Shown: positions 11,880 to 22,912, numbered from the stretch's first letter. The stretch: DNA of 64,000 bases from Eustoma russellianum (GCA_036186865.1 AP025048.1:23890273-23954272), one strand, 5' to 3'. Program-made: numbers and translations. The notes: generated from the sequence alone by a model not told the origin.

Positions 11880-13690
11880 ATGATTCCATTCAAGAAAGTC
11901 GATTTTACATCTATTTCATATAACTGAAAATCTTTATAGCATGCACATGCTAAAAGCATTTTAATAGCTTTTAACCTTGCCACGGGGGCAAAATTCTCTT
12001 TATAGTCAATTCTTTCTTCTTGTCCATATTGTGCTAACAACCTATCATTATTCTTTGGTATATTTCCTTGATCATGTACTTTGTTTCTAAGTACTCATTT
12101 ATTACCAATAATAGGATTATCATTAGGTTTAGAGACTAACTCCCTAACATCACTTCTTTTAAATTAATTCATCTCTTCTTACATAGCTATTTACCCAATT
12201 TTCATCAATTATATCCTCTTTTATATTTTTAGGCTCAATTTGTGAAATGAAAGCATTTTCACAAAATTTTTCCCTTGTTAACATATCTTGACTTGTTTCA
12301 CCCAGTATTAATTATTTTGGATGATCTTTCCTATATTTAAATGATTCCAGCAGATTTGAAGTATTTCCTTTTACTTCTTATTCTTCTTTTATCTTAGAAA
12401 GATGTCTACTTTCAAGTGGCTCAATTCTAAGATCAACAATGATATTTCCCTTTGAACTATCAAGATTTTCTACGGGACTTACTTCAACTATCTCAGTTTC
12501 TTCATCTTTATTTTGCTTTGTTTCATCATCAAGGAATTCACTAAACTTAACATGAATAGACCCTTCAACTTTCTTATTCTTTCTATTATACACTCTAAAA
12601 AAATGCCTTGTTATTGTTTGCATATCACATAAAAATTCCTTTGTTCGTTTTGAAATCGAGTTTATCCAAGTTATCTTTGATATTAAGTATGAAACACTTA
12701 CAACCAAATACCTTGAAGTACACAATGTTGGATACTCTTTGTTTCTAAAGTTCATAAGGAGTCTTTTTGAGAGATAGCATCAAGTAAACTCCATTTATGA
12801 CATGGCAAAGAGTATTGACCACTTCGGTCCAAAAGTACTTAGGTAACTCAAATTTGTTTAGCATAGCTCTAATTATTTTGCGAAGAGTTGTATTCTTCCT
12901 TTCCGCAACATCATTTTGTTGAAAAGTTCTAGGAGCCGGGAAGTTGTGCCATACTCTCTGGATACACAAAATTTTTGAAACTCACTATCAAACTTTTCAC
13001 CTCTATCACTTCTAATTTGTTTGATATTGTCTTCTTCTAGGTTTTCTAATCCCTTACAAAGCTTTATAAACTCTTGGCATGCATCATTCTTTTTAGCTAA
13101 GAACATAACCCAAGTAAGCCTAGAAAAGTCATCTACCACCACAAAGGCGTAATGTTTTTCACTTAGACTTGTCATACCAATATAACCATACAAATTCTTA
13201 TGAAGCAATTATAGAGGTTTGGTAGTGGAGATTTCACTTTTTGACTTGAAGCTTGTTTTAACAAGCTTTGTCTTTTGACAAGTGTTACATAAGCCACAGT
13301 TTGTAAAGTTCAATTTTAGAAGACATTTGACTTTTCATTGTTGCAAATTTCTTTGAAGTTTTTGAAAGTAATATGCTCAAGTCGTCTATGACATAGTTGC
13401 TTCAAATAATTTTTGGCAACTAGACATGAAACCTTTTGGGAAATCAAATCATGTGTGCTAAGTTTGTAAACATCTTTTTTTCTTAAAGCCTCAAAAACAT
13501 TTTCACTATTCTTTTTCACAATGTATTTTCTCTTTGTAAATTCAACTTGAAAATTAACATCATATTGCTGGCTAACACTTGTCAGATTGTAATCAAGTCA
13601 TTCTACACATAATACATTACTAACAGTGACGGAGGAGTTAACAATTTCTCCATGACCAAGGATTTTGGCTCTCCCATTTTCAAAATGCAC
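11880..13690 (-). pseudogene. Copia pol remnant C: protease end, integrase, RT start
   Basis: Broken minus-strand frames give, in pol order, a protease tail (GRAKILGHGEIV), a GAG-pre-integrase piece (LCHRRLEHITF), integrase (VVVDDFSRLTWVMFLAKK, IRSDRGEKFDSEFQKFC, AERKNTTLRKIIRAML), integrase C-terminus and RT start (ERIDYKENFAPVARLKAIK, LYEIDVKSTFLNGI), stopping exactly where A is inserted and resuming at 3373. Similarity is to SIRE-lineage Copia. Gag and the protease start are absent to the right. Confidence 0.87.
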
Positions 13691-14318
13691 CATTCCAGAA
13701 TATAACTGCGGTCTTCCTTTCGTTTGCTCTACAAGAGAAAGATTGAGCCTGTCTATTTAAAGTATTTAATACCAGAGGAACATGAAAACAAGAAAAGAAA
13801 GAATCTATGCATGTTTTCACAATATACTCAAAGATTTTTCTAAGGACCACTTCAAAGTATGTCAAAAACTTCAAAGAGCACCTTCAAAATCTTTTTAATC
13901 TTTGCATTTATAGACTTTGATTTACAAAAAAGAAGTTAATCTGACACATGTCTACAGAAGTCAACTTCCAAAGTTAGTTATGGCCATCTAATATTGAAAG
14001 AAGATGTCCTAATATGCAAAAGTTTCATCATTTCATGAAAAGATAACATGTTCTGAATTCGCCAAACTCTTTCGTTGAACGATTGGCCAATGTCACCGAA
14101 GGTTTGGCTGTAGTGTTTGGTCAGCCTTAGGTTCTACCAAAAACTGCCGGCGTATTTAGAATTCATCACCGAACATTCGATCAATATCACCGAACATTCA
14201 GTCCTCTTTAGAATTAGCCAAACTTTAAATTCATAGTATAGTCTAAACATATCCATTTTATGTTTTATTTCTTTATCCAATCAAACTTTGTACATGTTTT
14301 TATATAAATTTGGAATAC
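13691..14318 (-). other. Possible decayed LTR of element C
   Basis: No gene seen. The minus strand carries a TATAAATG box (13905-13912) followed by pyrimidine-rich sequence. Upstream are repeated CACCGAACATTC / TTGGCCAATGTCACCGAA words (14070-14215), a layout resembling the U3-R part of a SIRE LTR. No second copy in the window confirms it. Confidence 0.3.
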
Positions 14319-14690
14319 TTATATTTTTCTCGAAGGCAATTTCACCGGCATCCACATGACTGGATTCCTAGTAGGTGGTGTGCTTCGACTGATCAGGATC
14401 GGTTCTTCATGTATGTTACGCATTCTCAATGAGTTGATGGAGGCATCAGTTAAACGACGATAAGCGGCAGCCATTGAAGACGCACGGGCACTGGACAAAG
14501 AAGATGCTTGGCCACCAAGTCTCTATAATGAGCTCAAGCTGTCAGTGGCCTTCTCTTCCAAGTATTGAGGATGTGCAACTCCACTCAATTTGTGACCCTT
14601 TGATTTGGTCCAGTCCAAATCAGCAGCCTCTTTATTTAACTGGCTAGACTTGTTATTTCTCACAACACAATTTTTGATGGCCGCGTGCAT
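14319..14690 (-). pseudogene. Unidentified reading frame with one in-frame stop
   Basis: Reading the minus strand from ATG at 14690 gives 123 codons to TAA at 14321-14319, interrupted only by TAG at 14525-14523. The composition looks like real protein rather than translated AT-rich DNA: KEAADLDWTKSKGHKLSG and HPQYLEEKATDSLSSL before the stop, then a Ser/Ala-rich segment SSLSSARASSMAAAYRRL and a basic tail (TRNPVMWMPVKLPSRKI). I do not recognise the family and see no transposon motif. It may be a decayed exon of a host gene or a captured fragment. It lies between remnant C and element D. Confidence 0.45.
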
Positions 14691-15105
14691 TCACCTCACT
14701 TAATTTATGATTTTAGATTTCAGTTAATCATTAAGATAGATGGTAATTAATACACAAATTTCGGTCACACCAACACATCAATAATGAATCTTTTCATATA
14801 TTTTGCGGTGTACTTGACATCGCAAAATCAAAATGGTAACCTGACATCTAATGTTGTCAACCCTTTCAAAAACCAATTAATGCACATACCGCAAAACTGT
14901 TTCCAAAGCATCGATTTCAGACGTGTTTCGTTTTTGTAAGTAACAAAACTATAGCACATTAACTTTGTACATACAACTTGACTCCACGACTTCATAAAAA
15001 AACAAACTAATTATTTTCTCTCTGCACCGCTATCTTGGTGTAACATGCACCATTTATCCCGGTGACTCATCACCCAGCCATCCCCACTCTAATACAACTC
15101 GCACA
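14691..15105. other. Intergenic sequence, nothing recognised
   Basis: About 415 AT-rich bases up to the left terminus of element D. No supported reading frame or repeat seen. The last bases GCACA (15101-15105) are the left target-site flank of D. Confidence 0.5.
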
Positions 15106-16261
15106 TGATACGATCTTGGATCGTATAAAAATAACGACCGCTTCTTTCAACTTCAAAAGACACCTTTGATCAACCCTTGTGTGGGACAATGGCGCAAACA
15201 CCACCTTCTTGGACAAGAGAAATCAACAACGTCTACGTCGAGCAATTCGAATCTCCCAACCCAACACGTCGTTCCGTATCCTTTGATTGTGATTCACCAA
15301 CTAGGTTTGCTCAAACCTTGATTGGATCTAGCCTTGATTTTTAATTTATAAAAACCAAAGGAAAACACTCCAAGCAACCCACGGTTGCAAGCACAAAATT
15401 ACCAAAATATTTGGTATGAAACCTGAAATTCAAAGTCTAAGAAAACTGTTTTTCTCTTGCTACATTTCCTACCTTATATAAAGCTATATTTTGGCTATTC
15501 CTAAAAGATAAATGATAAATCAAAGTCTTCACATTATTACCTATCAATCTAAATCAAATCCACATAAAGGACAAGTCAAAGCTAATCAAGGAAGATTTCA
15601 AAATCCAAATCTCTAAAATCTAGTCCTGGAATACATCCTATCGGTTGTTAACTTATACCTGCTTCTAGACGCCGAATTAGGGTTTGCACTATTCAGCAAC
15701 GTTGTAGCTCATGAAATTCTCTTGAATTTGGGCTTTTGAATCACCTCATTTGGACTCTTCTTGATAGAGATACGGGCTTCCAAAGACTAGGTATCCATCC
15801 AGTGAACTTCAGTACTTTCTATTCTGGACTCCCAACTTGCATCTGATTTTAGTCCATCTTATAGCCCGAATTAAGAAAAGTGCAAAGCATAAAAATCCTT
15901 CCAAATTGAGTTATCTAAAACCTCCAAGTGGTTTGAACACAATTGGATCGATACTCTGATCTGGGCATCCAAAATACCGACTGGTGTACGGCTGACTTCT
16001 TGAAAGATAGGGACTCTTCAAGCCACCTTCCTTATTTAGCCTTGTCACATCAATAGACTCAAGGATAATCAAGTCACAGCCTCAATGATGAGCATCCAAT
16101 GCTATCCACCATGTGCTGGCATCTCTTGTACATGCCTTGTCAAGAAAGCACCTGTGTCAAAACCTAGTCGTCTCGCTTGGCCTCTTGTAAAGAGACCCCT
16201 ATGTGTCTCGTTGGAGGGTCCTTGTGCAAGATTATCATGAGGAGGATCTTGAGCCTCATCA
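15106..16261 (-). repeat. 3' LTR of element D
   Basis: 1156 bases, the same length as the right LTR. On the minus strand it contains TATATAA (15474-15480) as a probable TATA box. Its inner end (16164-16261) is also read through by the pol frame. Confidence 0.93.
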
Positions 16262-17264
16262 ATCCCCCCTCCTCAAAAGGATTGGACCTCGAATCAAAGT
16301 CATCAAAATGCTCAAAAAGAGTAAGATCGCTAACATTAAAAGTGTGAGAGATAGAACCATACCTGTCCGGCAGAAGATCAAGAACATAAGCATTTTCACC
16401 AACCTTTTGTAGGACCTTGAAAGGTCCATCTCCCCTCCGCATGAGCTTGGACTTCCTCTCGGTAGGAAACCTAGCTTTGCGCAAATGCAACCAAACAAGA
16501 TCGCCAGGAACAAAAGAAACATGTTTTCTATTTTTATTAGCCTTCCTAGCATATTGTTCATTTTTACGTTCAAGTTGCAATTTGACCTTAGCATGCAATT
16601 TCTTAATCATTTCAGCTTTGTTCTTACCATCAAGACTAGCACGTTCATTTACAGGAATAGGAAGTAAGTCAAGTGGGGAATGGGGATTGAAACCATAAAC
16701 AACCTCAAAAGGTGAATACAACGACCCACTATGCACTGTCCTGTTATATGCAAATTCAATATGTGGTAAGCATGCTTCCCAATGTCTAAGATTCTTTTTA
16801 ATCAATGCACGCAACAATTGTGATAAAGTCCTATTAACTACCTCAGTTTGGCCGTCAGTTTGAGGATGGGCCGTGGTAGAAAACAAAAGTTTAGTACCAA
16901 GCTTTCCCCAAAGGACTCTCCAAAAATGACTCAAAAACTTAGTATCTCTATCACTCACAATTGTGCAAGGCATACCATGCAAACGGACAATTTCTTTGAA
17001 GAACAAGTGTGCAACATGGGAAGCATCATCGGCTTTCTTGCATGCAATAAAGTGTGCCATCTTAGAAAATCGATCTACGACAACAAACACACTATCCATC
17101 CCAGTTTGGGTCCTAGGCAAGCCTAAGACGAAGTCCATAGACAAGTCTACCCATGGTGAAGAAGGTACGGCCAAGGGAGTATAAAGTCCATGGGGGTGCG
17201 TGGTTGATTTTGCTTGCTTACAGGTGAGGCAACTTCCACAAACTCTCTCCACATCCATTCTCAT
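16164..17264 (-). CDS. Element D integrase, running into the 3' LTR
   Basis: 366 codons. A CxxC of the zinc finger (CGSCLTC, residues 10-16) is followed by the catalytic core with D44 (MDF), D105 (SDRDTKF) and E141 (GQTEVVNR): an intact D,D35E triad. The C-terminal domain contains GDLVWLHLRKARFP. The first half of the zinc finger (HH) sits at the end of the upstream frame, separated by a one-base insertion in an A7/T7 run near 17270-17276. The last 33 codons pass through the polypurine tract into the LTR. The start given is the first ATG, not a real initiation site; the protein would come from a polyprotein. Confidence 0.9.
   Translation of the reverse strand: MRMDVERVCGSCLTCKQAKSTTHPHGLYTPLAVPSSPWVDLSMDFVLGLPRTQTGMDSVFVVVDRFSKMAHFIACKKADDASHVAHLFFKEIVRLHGMPCTIVSDRDTKFLSHFWRVLWGKLGTKLLFSTTAHPQTDGQTEVVNRTLSQLLRALIKKNLRHWEACLPHIEFAYNRTVHSGSLYSPFEVVYGFNPHSPLDLLPIPVNERASLDGKNKAEMIKKLHAKVKLQLERKNEQYARKANKNRKHVSFVPGDLVWLHLRKARFPTERKSKLMRRGDGPFKVLQKVGENAYVLDLLPDRYGSISHTFNVSDLTLFEHFDDFDSRSNPFEEGGLMRLKILLMIILHKDPPTRHIGVSLQEAKRDD
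16262..16274 (-). other. Polypurine tract of element D
   Basis: Minus-strand GAGGAGGGGGGAT directly beside the 3' LTR. It also encodes the Glu-Glu-Gly-Gly codons of the integrase tail, so coding and priming functions overlap. Confidence 0.85.
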
Positions 17265-18895
17265 GTGGGGCCAAAAAAATGCTCTTTTAGGGTTTCCAAA
17301 GTCTTAAAAACCCCAAAGTGTCCCATTAGTCCGCCTCCATGAGCCTCTCTCACAAGCAACTCTTGCATAGATCCCCTCGGTATGCACAGTCGATGTGCCC
17401 TAAACAAATATCCTTCATGCAAATAGAACTTACCAAAGGGTGACTCAAGACATGCATCGTAAATGGATCCAAAATCAATATCATCCTTGTACATTTCCTT
17501 AACGTGCTCAAACCCAAGCAAATGTGATGACAACTTAGTGATTAAAGTGTATCTTCTCGACAATGCATCTGCCACAATTTTATCCTTACCTTGCTTGTAT
17601 CTAATGACATAAGGAAATTGCTCAATGAACTCTACCCACTTCGCATGCCTCTTATTCAATTTTCCTTGGCTTTTAAGGTACTTAAGGCTCTCATGATCAG
17701 TGTGGATCACGAATTCCTTAGGTTGCAAGTAATGCTGCCAAGTTTGTAAAGACCGCACTAATGCATACAGTTCTTTGTCATAAGTGGAATAATTCAATGA
17801 CGCACCTTTTAACTTTTCACTAAAGTATGCAATAGGCTTCTTTCCTTGTGTAAGAACGGCTCCTATCCCAACCCCGCTAGCATCGCACTCAATCTCAAAA
17901 GTCTCTTCAAAGTTAGTTAATCGTAAGATGGGAGCTGATGTGAGTCTGACCTTCAATTCGTCAAAGGCCTTTTGTTGAGCTTCTCCCCAATGGAACCCAA
18001 CATCCTTCTTGACAATCTCGTTTAGTGGTGCGGCTATTGTAGAGAAGTCCTTCACAAAACGTCGGTAGAAGCTTGCCAGACCATGGAAGCTCCTAACCTC
18101 TCCCACGGTTTTGGGAGTGGGCCATTCTATGATGGATTTCACCTTATCCTGGTCCATTTCTATCCCTGAAGCACTCACTACGAATCCTAGGAACACAACC
18201 TTCTCCATACAAAAAGAACACTTTTTAAAATTGGCAAACAGTTGCTGTTTCCTAAGCGTGTCAAAAACTGCTTTTAGATGGTCAAGATGGTCTAGAAAGT
18301 GCCTAGAATAAATCAGGATGTCGTCGAAGTACACTACAACAAACTTGCCAATGAAAGCTCTCAAAACTTCATTCATCAACCTCATAAATGTACTGGGTGC
18401 ATTAGTTAAGCCAAAAGGCATCACTAACCACTCGTACAATCCAAATTTTGTTTTGAAAGCCGTTTTCCACTCATCTCCCTCCTTTATCCTCACTTGAAAG
18501 TAGCCACTCTTAAGATCAATCTTAGTAAAGTACTTAGCACCGTGCAACATATCGAGCATATCGTCAAGTCTAGGGATTGGGTACCTATATTTCACTGTGA
18601 TTTTATTGATGGCTCTATAATCCACACACATTCGCCAGCTTCCGTCTTTCTTAGGGACTACTATCACGGGTACAACACATGGGCTCATACTCTCTCTTAT
18701 CTTGCCCTTACTCAAAAGCTCCTCTATCTGTCTCTGAATTTCCTTCATTTCCTCGGGGTTTGCCCTATAGGCTGGCCTATTAGGAAGTGTGGCCCCTGGA
18801 ATGAAATCTATTTGGTGTTCAATGCCTCGCAGTGGGGGTAGTCCTGGGGGTTCTTCATCAGGAAACAGATCGGAATACTCCTCTAGTAAGGTCAC
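17261..18895 (-). CDS. Element D reverse transcriptase/RNase H
   Basis: 544 codons. RT motifs run in order: KKDGSWRMCVDYRAIN (81-96), FTKIDLKSGYFQ (123-134), LVMPFGLTNAPSTF (157-170) and the catalytic YFDD (189-192), all intact. RNase H follows (FEIECDASGVGIGAVL, STYDKELYALV, HTDHESL), then the start of the integrase zinc finger. The first codon is GTG inside gag and is not a true start: the frame is open further upstream (to about 19000) and overlaps the gag frame, so a one-base shift, programmed or mutational, separates gag-protease from pol. Confidence 0.9.
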   Translation of the reverse strand: MTLLEEYSDLFPDEEPPGLPPLRGIEHQIDFIPGATLPNRPAYRANPEEMKEIQRQIEELLSKGKIRESMSPCVVPVIVVPKKDGSWRMCVDYRAINKITVKYRYPIPRLDDMLDMLHGAKYFTKIDLKSGYFQVRIKEGDEWKTAFKTKFGLYEWLVMPFGLTNAPSTFMRLMNEVLRAFIGKFVVVYFDDILIYSRHFLDHLDHLKAVFDTLRKQQLFANFKKCSFCMEKVVFLGFVVSASGIEMDQDKVKSIIEWPTPKTVGEVRSFHGLASFYRRFVKDFSTIAAPLNEIVKKDVGFHWGEAQQKAFDELKVRLTSAPILRLTNFEETFEIECDASGVGIGAVLTQGKKPIAYFSEKLKGASLNYSTYDKELYALVRSLQTWQHYLQPKEFVIHTDHESLKYLKSQGKLNKRHAKWVEFIEQFPYVIRYKQGKDKIVADALSRRYTLITKLSSHLLGFEHVKEMYKDDIDFGSIYDACLESPFGKFYLHEGYLFRAHRLCIPRGSMQELLVREAHGGGLMGHFGVFKTLETLKEHFFGPT

Positions 18896-20979
18896 AACAC
18901 CACTGGGTAAAGAAGTCGGTAAGTCATCCCTAGAAAATAGGCAGTCAAAATGCTCTCTTTGAACAAAAACACATAAACAATCTTCTGAGAATGCAATGCA
19001 TGGGTAACTTCACTAGGATTCGCAAAGAACGCGTGTTTTGTGGGTGGATGAGTAACGAGTGAAGGGGATGGGGGTGTGGGGGTAATGTCCGCGGGCCTGG
19101 TGCCCTTTGTGGAGGCCTTGGAGCTTTCTCCTTGGCTCCTCTTTCCCTTCTTGAGGTCCTCCAAGAACCTCCTTTTGGCCACTCTTTCCCTTGGATCATT
19201 CTGAGTTTTGTTTCTTCTTTGGTGATCCTCAAAAACTTTGTGCGGTGGCAATGCATGAAGTTTGAACATCTTGTTGTTAAACTTAAATGAATAGACATTG
19301 AGACGACCATCATAAGTAACATGTTTGTCAAACTGCCATGGCCTACCTAGAATGATATGACTAGCATGCATAGGTACAACATCACACAAAATCTCATCTT
19401 TGTAACCGGCAATAGAAAAGGAAAGCATAACTTGTTTGGACACACTTAATTCTCCACAATCATTCAACCAAGATAGCCTATACGGGTGGGGGTGATCAAT
19501 CAAAGGCAGATCAAGTTTCCTAACAAGTTCTACGCTAGCAACATTAGCACAAGATCCGCTATCAATAATCAAGGTACAACACTTACCTTTCACCGTGCAG
19601 TGAATGTGGAAGATGTTCTCTCGCTGTAGGGCCTCTTCTTCTTCCTTTACATGGGCGCTCAAGATTTTTCTGACCACTAAGAAGTCCTTGTAGGCGCCCT
19701 CTTCTTCCTTGATCTCTTCTTCACTGACCACTTCATCTTCCTCCTCGGACTTAAGTTTTTTCTCCTCACTTTCATCAGTGTAGTACTCTTGCGTATCATC
19801 TAGGTACATGATCTTCTTAGGATTACGGCATTCTCTCGCGTAATGGCCCCTACCTTGGCATTTGAAGCACTGAATATCCCGGAATCTAGGGGTTGGGTTT
19901 CCTGTCTTGCTCTCTCTGACCCTATTCTTTCCTTTGTCACCTCCCGCTGGAGAGGGATTCATCTTGCTTGGAGCTTGACTTGGTCCTCGGGTAGGCGTGG
20001 TTATGTTTGGCCGACTATATCCCCCAGTAGGATTCGACCTAGGCTGTATTCTAGTGGAAGAAGACACATTAGTTCTAAAACCGTAACCACTAGCTGAAAA
20101 ACGTACCTTTAACTGTCTTTCGATCCGTTGAGCCTTGTGCACCATAGAGTCCAGATCTACGTAGTTTGTTAGCTCAAGCTGGAAGCCAATCTCCCTGTGT
20201 AGTCCTCCTAAAAATCGCGCCATAGTTGCCTCCTGGGGTTCTATTGTGTTGGTTCTTATCATTAAGATTTCAAGTTCTTTAAAATATTCATCAACACTTT
20301 TAGAACCCTGTGTGAGTCCCTGCAATCTTTGATGTAAAGTACGTTCATATGACTCAGGAATAAATTTTTTTCTCATTTCGTATTTCATTTCATCCCAAGT
20401 GGAAATCGGATCTCTCATGGTTCTTCTTCTTATATTTTGAATTTGATCCCACCAAATTAATGCATATTCCATGAATTCAATGCTAGCATAACGTACCTTT
20501 TGCCATTCGGAGTAGTTTGTGCATGAATAAATAAGATCGACCTTCTTCTCCCACTCAAGGTATGCTTCGGGATCACTCTTACCATAAAAAGAAGGAATGT
20601 TCATCTTGGTTTTGAGAAAATCATCCTCTTGCGGTGGCGCTCTCCTTGCTTGCACTCGGCCTTGGGGCCAAGCATGCGCCTCATATATCTCTTCCTCGTA
20701 AAACTCTTGTGGTGGATATTCTTCTCTTGGCTCACGATGTCTCATGGGCGCTTTCCCTCGATCTGACCGTCCTCGGCTTCCCATGGCAACGGATCCTCTG
20801 GCCTCTCCTCCACGCGAGGTTTGTCCGTGGCTTTGTAATTGTGCGTGTGCCGAATTTTGGCTGGAAGTCCTTTGGTCCAACTCCTCAACCTTGCTAGAGA
20901 TTTCTTGTAGCTTTTCCAGTACCTTTTCAAGAGACACTTCAACCCTCGTCTCCTCCGCCACGGCATTGGTTGACGACAT
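18892..20979 (-). CDS. Element D Gag and protease
   Basis: 695 codons from ATG at 20979. N-terminal coiled coil (about residues 13-41), an Arg/Gly-rich segment, a capsid domain of the Retrotrans_gag type (about 150-280; WWDQI, RFLGGL), a CCHC zinc knuckle (CFKCQGRGHYAREC, 371-384), an acidic segment, then aspartic protease with D473-S-G (IIDSGSCANVAS). The frame is intact over capsid, nucleocapsid and protease, unusual among the elements here. The last 30 or so residues are probably out of the ancestral frame, because the pol frame is already open opposite them. Confidence 0.9.
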   Translation of the reverse strand: MSSTNAVAEETRVEVSLEKVLEKLQEISSKVEELDQRTSSQNSAHAQLQSHGQTSRGGEARGSVAMGSRGRSDRGKAPMRHREPREEYPPQEFYEEEIYEAHAWPQGRVQARRAPPQEDDFLKTKMNIPSFYGKSDPEAYLEWEKKVDLIYSCTNYSEWQKVRYASIEFMEYALIWWDQIQNIRRRTMRDPISTWDEMKYEMRKKFIPESYERTLHQRLQGLTQGSKSVDEYFKELEILMIRTNTIEPQEATMARFLGGLHREIGFQLELTNYVDLDSMVHKAQRIERQLKVRFSASGYGFRTNVSSSTRIQPRSNPTGGYSRPNITTPTRGPSQAPSKMNPSPAGGDKGKNRVRESKTGNPTPRFRDIQCFKCQGRGHYARECRNPKKIMYLDDTQEYYTDESEEKKLKSEEEDEVVSEEEIKEEEGAYKDFLVVRKILSAHVKEEEEALQRENIFHIHCTVKGKCCTLIIDSGSCANVASVELVRKLDLPLIDHPHPYRLSWLNDCGELSVSKQVMLSFSIAGYKDEILCDVVPMHASHIILGRPWQFDKHVTYDGRLNVYSFKFNNKMFKLHALPPHKVFEDHQRRNKTQNDPRERVAKRRFLEDLKKGKRSQGESSKASTKGTRPADITPTPPSPSLVTHPPTKHAFFANPSEVTHALHSQKIVYVFLFKESILTAYFLGMTYRLLYPVVL

Positions 20980-21449
20980 ATTTTTCTCCTAAAATGAAAT
21001 AAAGAAAACAAGAAAAGGAAAACTAACACAAAGACAAAAGAGATTTTGTTACGTTAGTGAAAATCAAAATCAATGTGTATGTTCCTCTCTCGCTCTTGTA
21101 TAGTCACTCAAGTTGGTGCTTTCCTCGGCCAATCTTGGGCTAGATACAACCAAAGCAAGCTTCTCAATTGGCTAACACAATCCGATGATTAGTAGCACCT
21201 TTTTCTCCAACGTGTCACCCAAATTTCAGCAACTAATAAGCAAAGGTATCAAGCCAAGAACAAGACAATTTAACACACTTAACCTCCTAAGAATCAAGGA
21301 AAATGAGACCAAAAATTATGTCAAAGGCTGAGCCAAAGAAAACTAAGGGTTGCCCTGGGCAATCTTTAGTTAATCTTACCCTTATGCAAATTAATCACAA
21401 GTTGTTGATTCGATTACAATCATCAAGTATCCAAGTGTAAAGACAATGA
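20980..21449 (-). other. Element D leader, gag-proximal part
   Basis: Non-coding. Ends at AATGA (21445-21449), the left copy of the target duplication of nested element B. The leader continues at 28929. Confidence 0.75.
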
Positions 21450-22382
21450 TGTTAGTGTATGTGCCCTAGGCCATGATTTGGATATTTATGTTATGCATTT
21501 ATTATTAATAAAAGAGGTTTCATTATCATTATTGTTGGTTAGTATGTTACACAATTTTGATATATGTCCCTGATTCATTATTGTTATGGAGATAAAATAA
21601 TTTATAATCAGTATGAGTATTGATTTGATAATCATGAGATGATTATGTGTATGGTGATGCGAATCAATCTCATAGATACTTGTTAGAGAACAGTGTATTG
21701 GATAGACCCATCATGAGATTGCTACATGGATTAGCGTCATAAGTAAATCTCATGATAGTCATGTTTTAATCATTTGACTTGAGGTTGTCATAGTTTCCAA
21801 CATAAGGACTATTATATTTTGACATGATCAAACGTTATCCGTAACTGGATAATAATAAAGGTCATGATTGAATGTGATAGAAATTATGTAGAGGATATTG
21901 AACAATCAAGATAGAATTTGTCCCTCTCTTTTGAGAGAGATATCTTTGGGCCCCTCGATTAGTGAGACTGTGAAATGCATGGTCGTGCTCAAATGATTTG
22001 ATAGTGTGATCAATATCATTTGTTTTATCAGTCTACTTAGAGATCGAGTAATCATATGTTTGAACAATATAAGTATGACGCTGGCCATGACTTATGTTCA
22101 AACTAGATATCGTGTGACAAAGGGATTAATGCATGTACTATTTTTAGGCTAGTTGGACTTTACTCGTATTAATTGGGTAGTCGTAATGCCTTGCTAGAGG
22201 CCAATTACGACTTGTTGGTTTAATAGCGATTTAATCAACTGCCAATTAATATGGGCCTATCGGGTCACACACAAGAATGCGTATGGCTGAGATTAATAAT
22301 ATTAATAATATTAATATTGGATATTAATTATTATTATTATTATTATCGTTTTTAATATTAATAATATTAATATTGGATATTA

Positions 22383-22415
<33 letters not shown>

Positions 22416-22900
22416 TTCGTTTTTTTTGTGTATATATTTATATCATCGGATAATAACAGAGAATCCATATTTGATATGGATTTTGATTAGTGTTATCTAA
22501 TCCTAACAGAATCCGTATTTGATGCGGATTATGATAGTTATTAACCAATCCGATCAGGAATCGGATTTGATATCTATATATATGTACGGAGCATGGTGTA
22601 TCTCGTACACCACACAACCAGTAGAAAACGAAAAGGGCAAGAATCGTTTTTGTGAAAACCGAATTCTTCAGCCGCGCCGTTTGAAGAGCTAGCACTCCGG
22701 GCGGAAGCGTTCGTGTGGATATCGACATAGGGTGATCGAATTTTCGCACCTTTTCATCTACAGATTTCGAATCTACGGAGGTACTTTTTGATTTCTTTTG
22801 TCGAATTAAACGAACAACATGGATCCTTGGTAGGAAATCAGAGATCAATTTTTGTTTTCCGCTGCGCGTTTTTGCAGTGATCTCGTTCGATTTCCTAACA
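21450..22900 (+). repeat. 5' LTR of element B
   Basis: 1451 bases. Contains a tandem duplication of about 65 bases (around 22285-22415: TTAATATTGGATATTAATTA followed by (TTA)n, twice) that is single in the A LTRs, and a TATA-like TCTATATATATG at 22573-22584. Confidence 0.93.
22573..22584 (+). promoter_or_regulatory. TATA-like box in element B 5' LTR
   Basis: TCTATATATATG about 320 bases before the LTR end, also present in the 3' LTR at 28596-28607. No other TATA-like run sits in a better position, but the region is AT-rich, so this is tentative. Confidence 0.45.
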
Positions 22901-22901
22901 G

Positions 22902-22912
22902 TGGTATCAGAG
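22902..22912 (+). other. Primer binding site of element B
   Basis: TGGTATCAGAG one base after the 5' LTR, complementary to initiator tRNA-Met. Confidence 0.92.

Noticed and set aside
18494..18841. Open frames on the plus strand opposite the D pol and gag (also 16417-16698, 20634-20992)
   Set aside because: Antisense shadows of well-supported RT, integrase and gag domains, with no motifs of their own.
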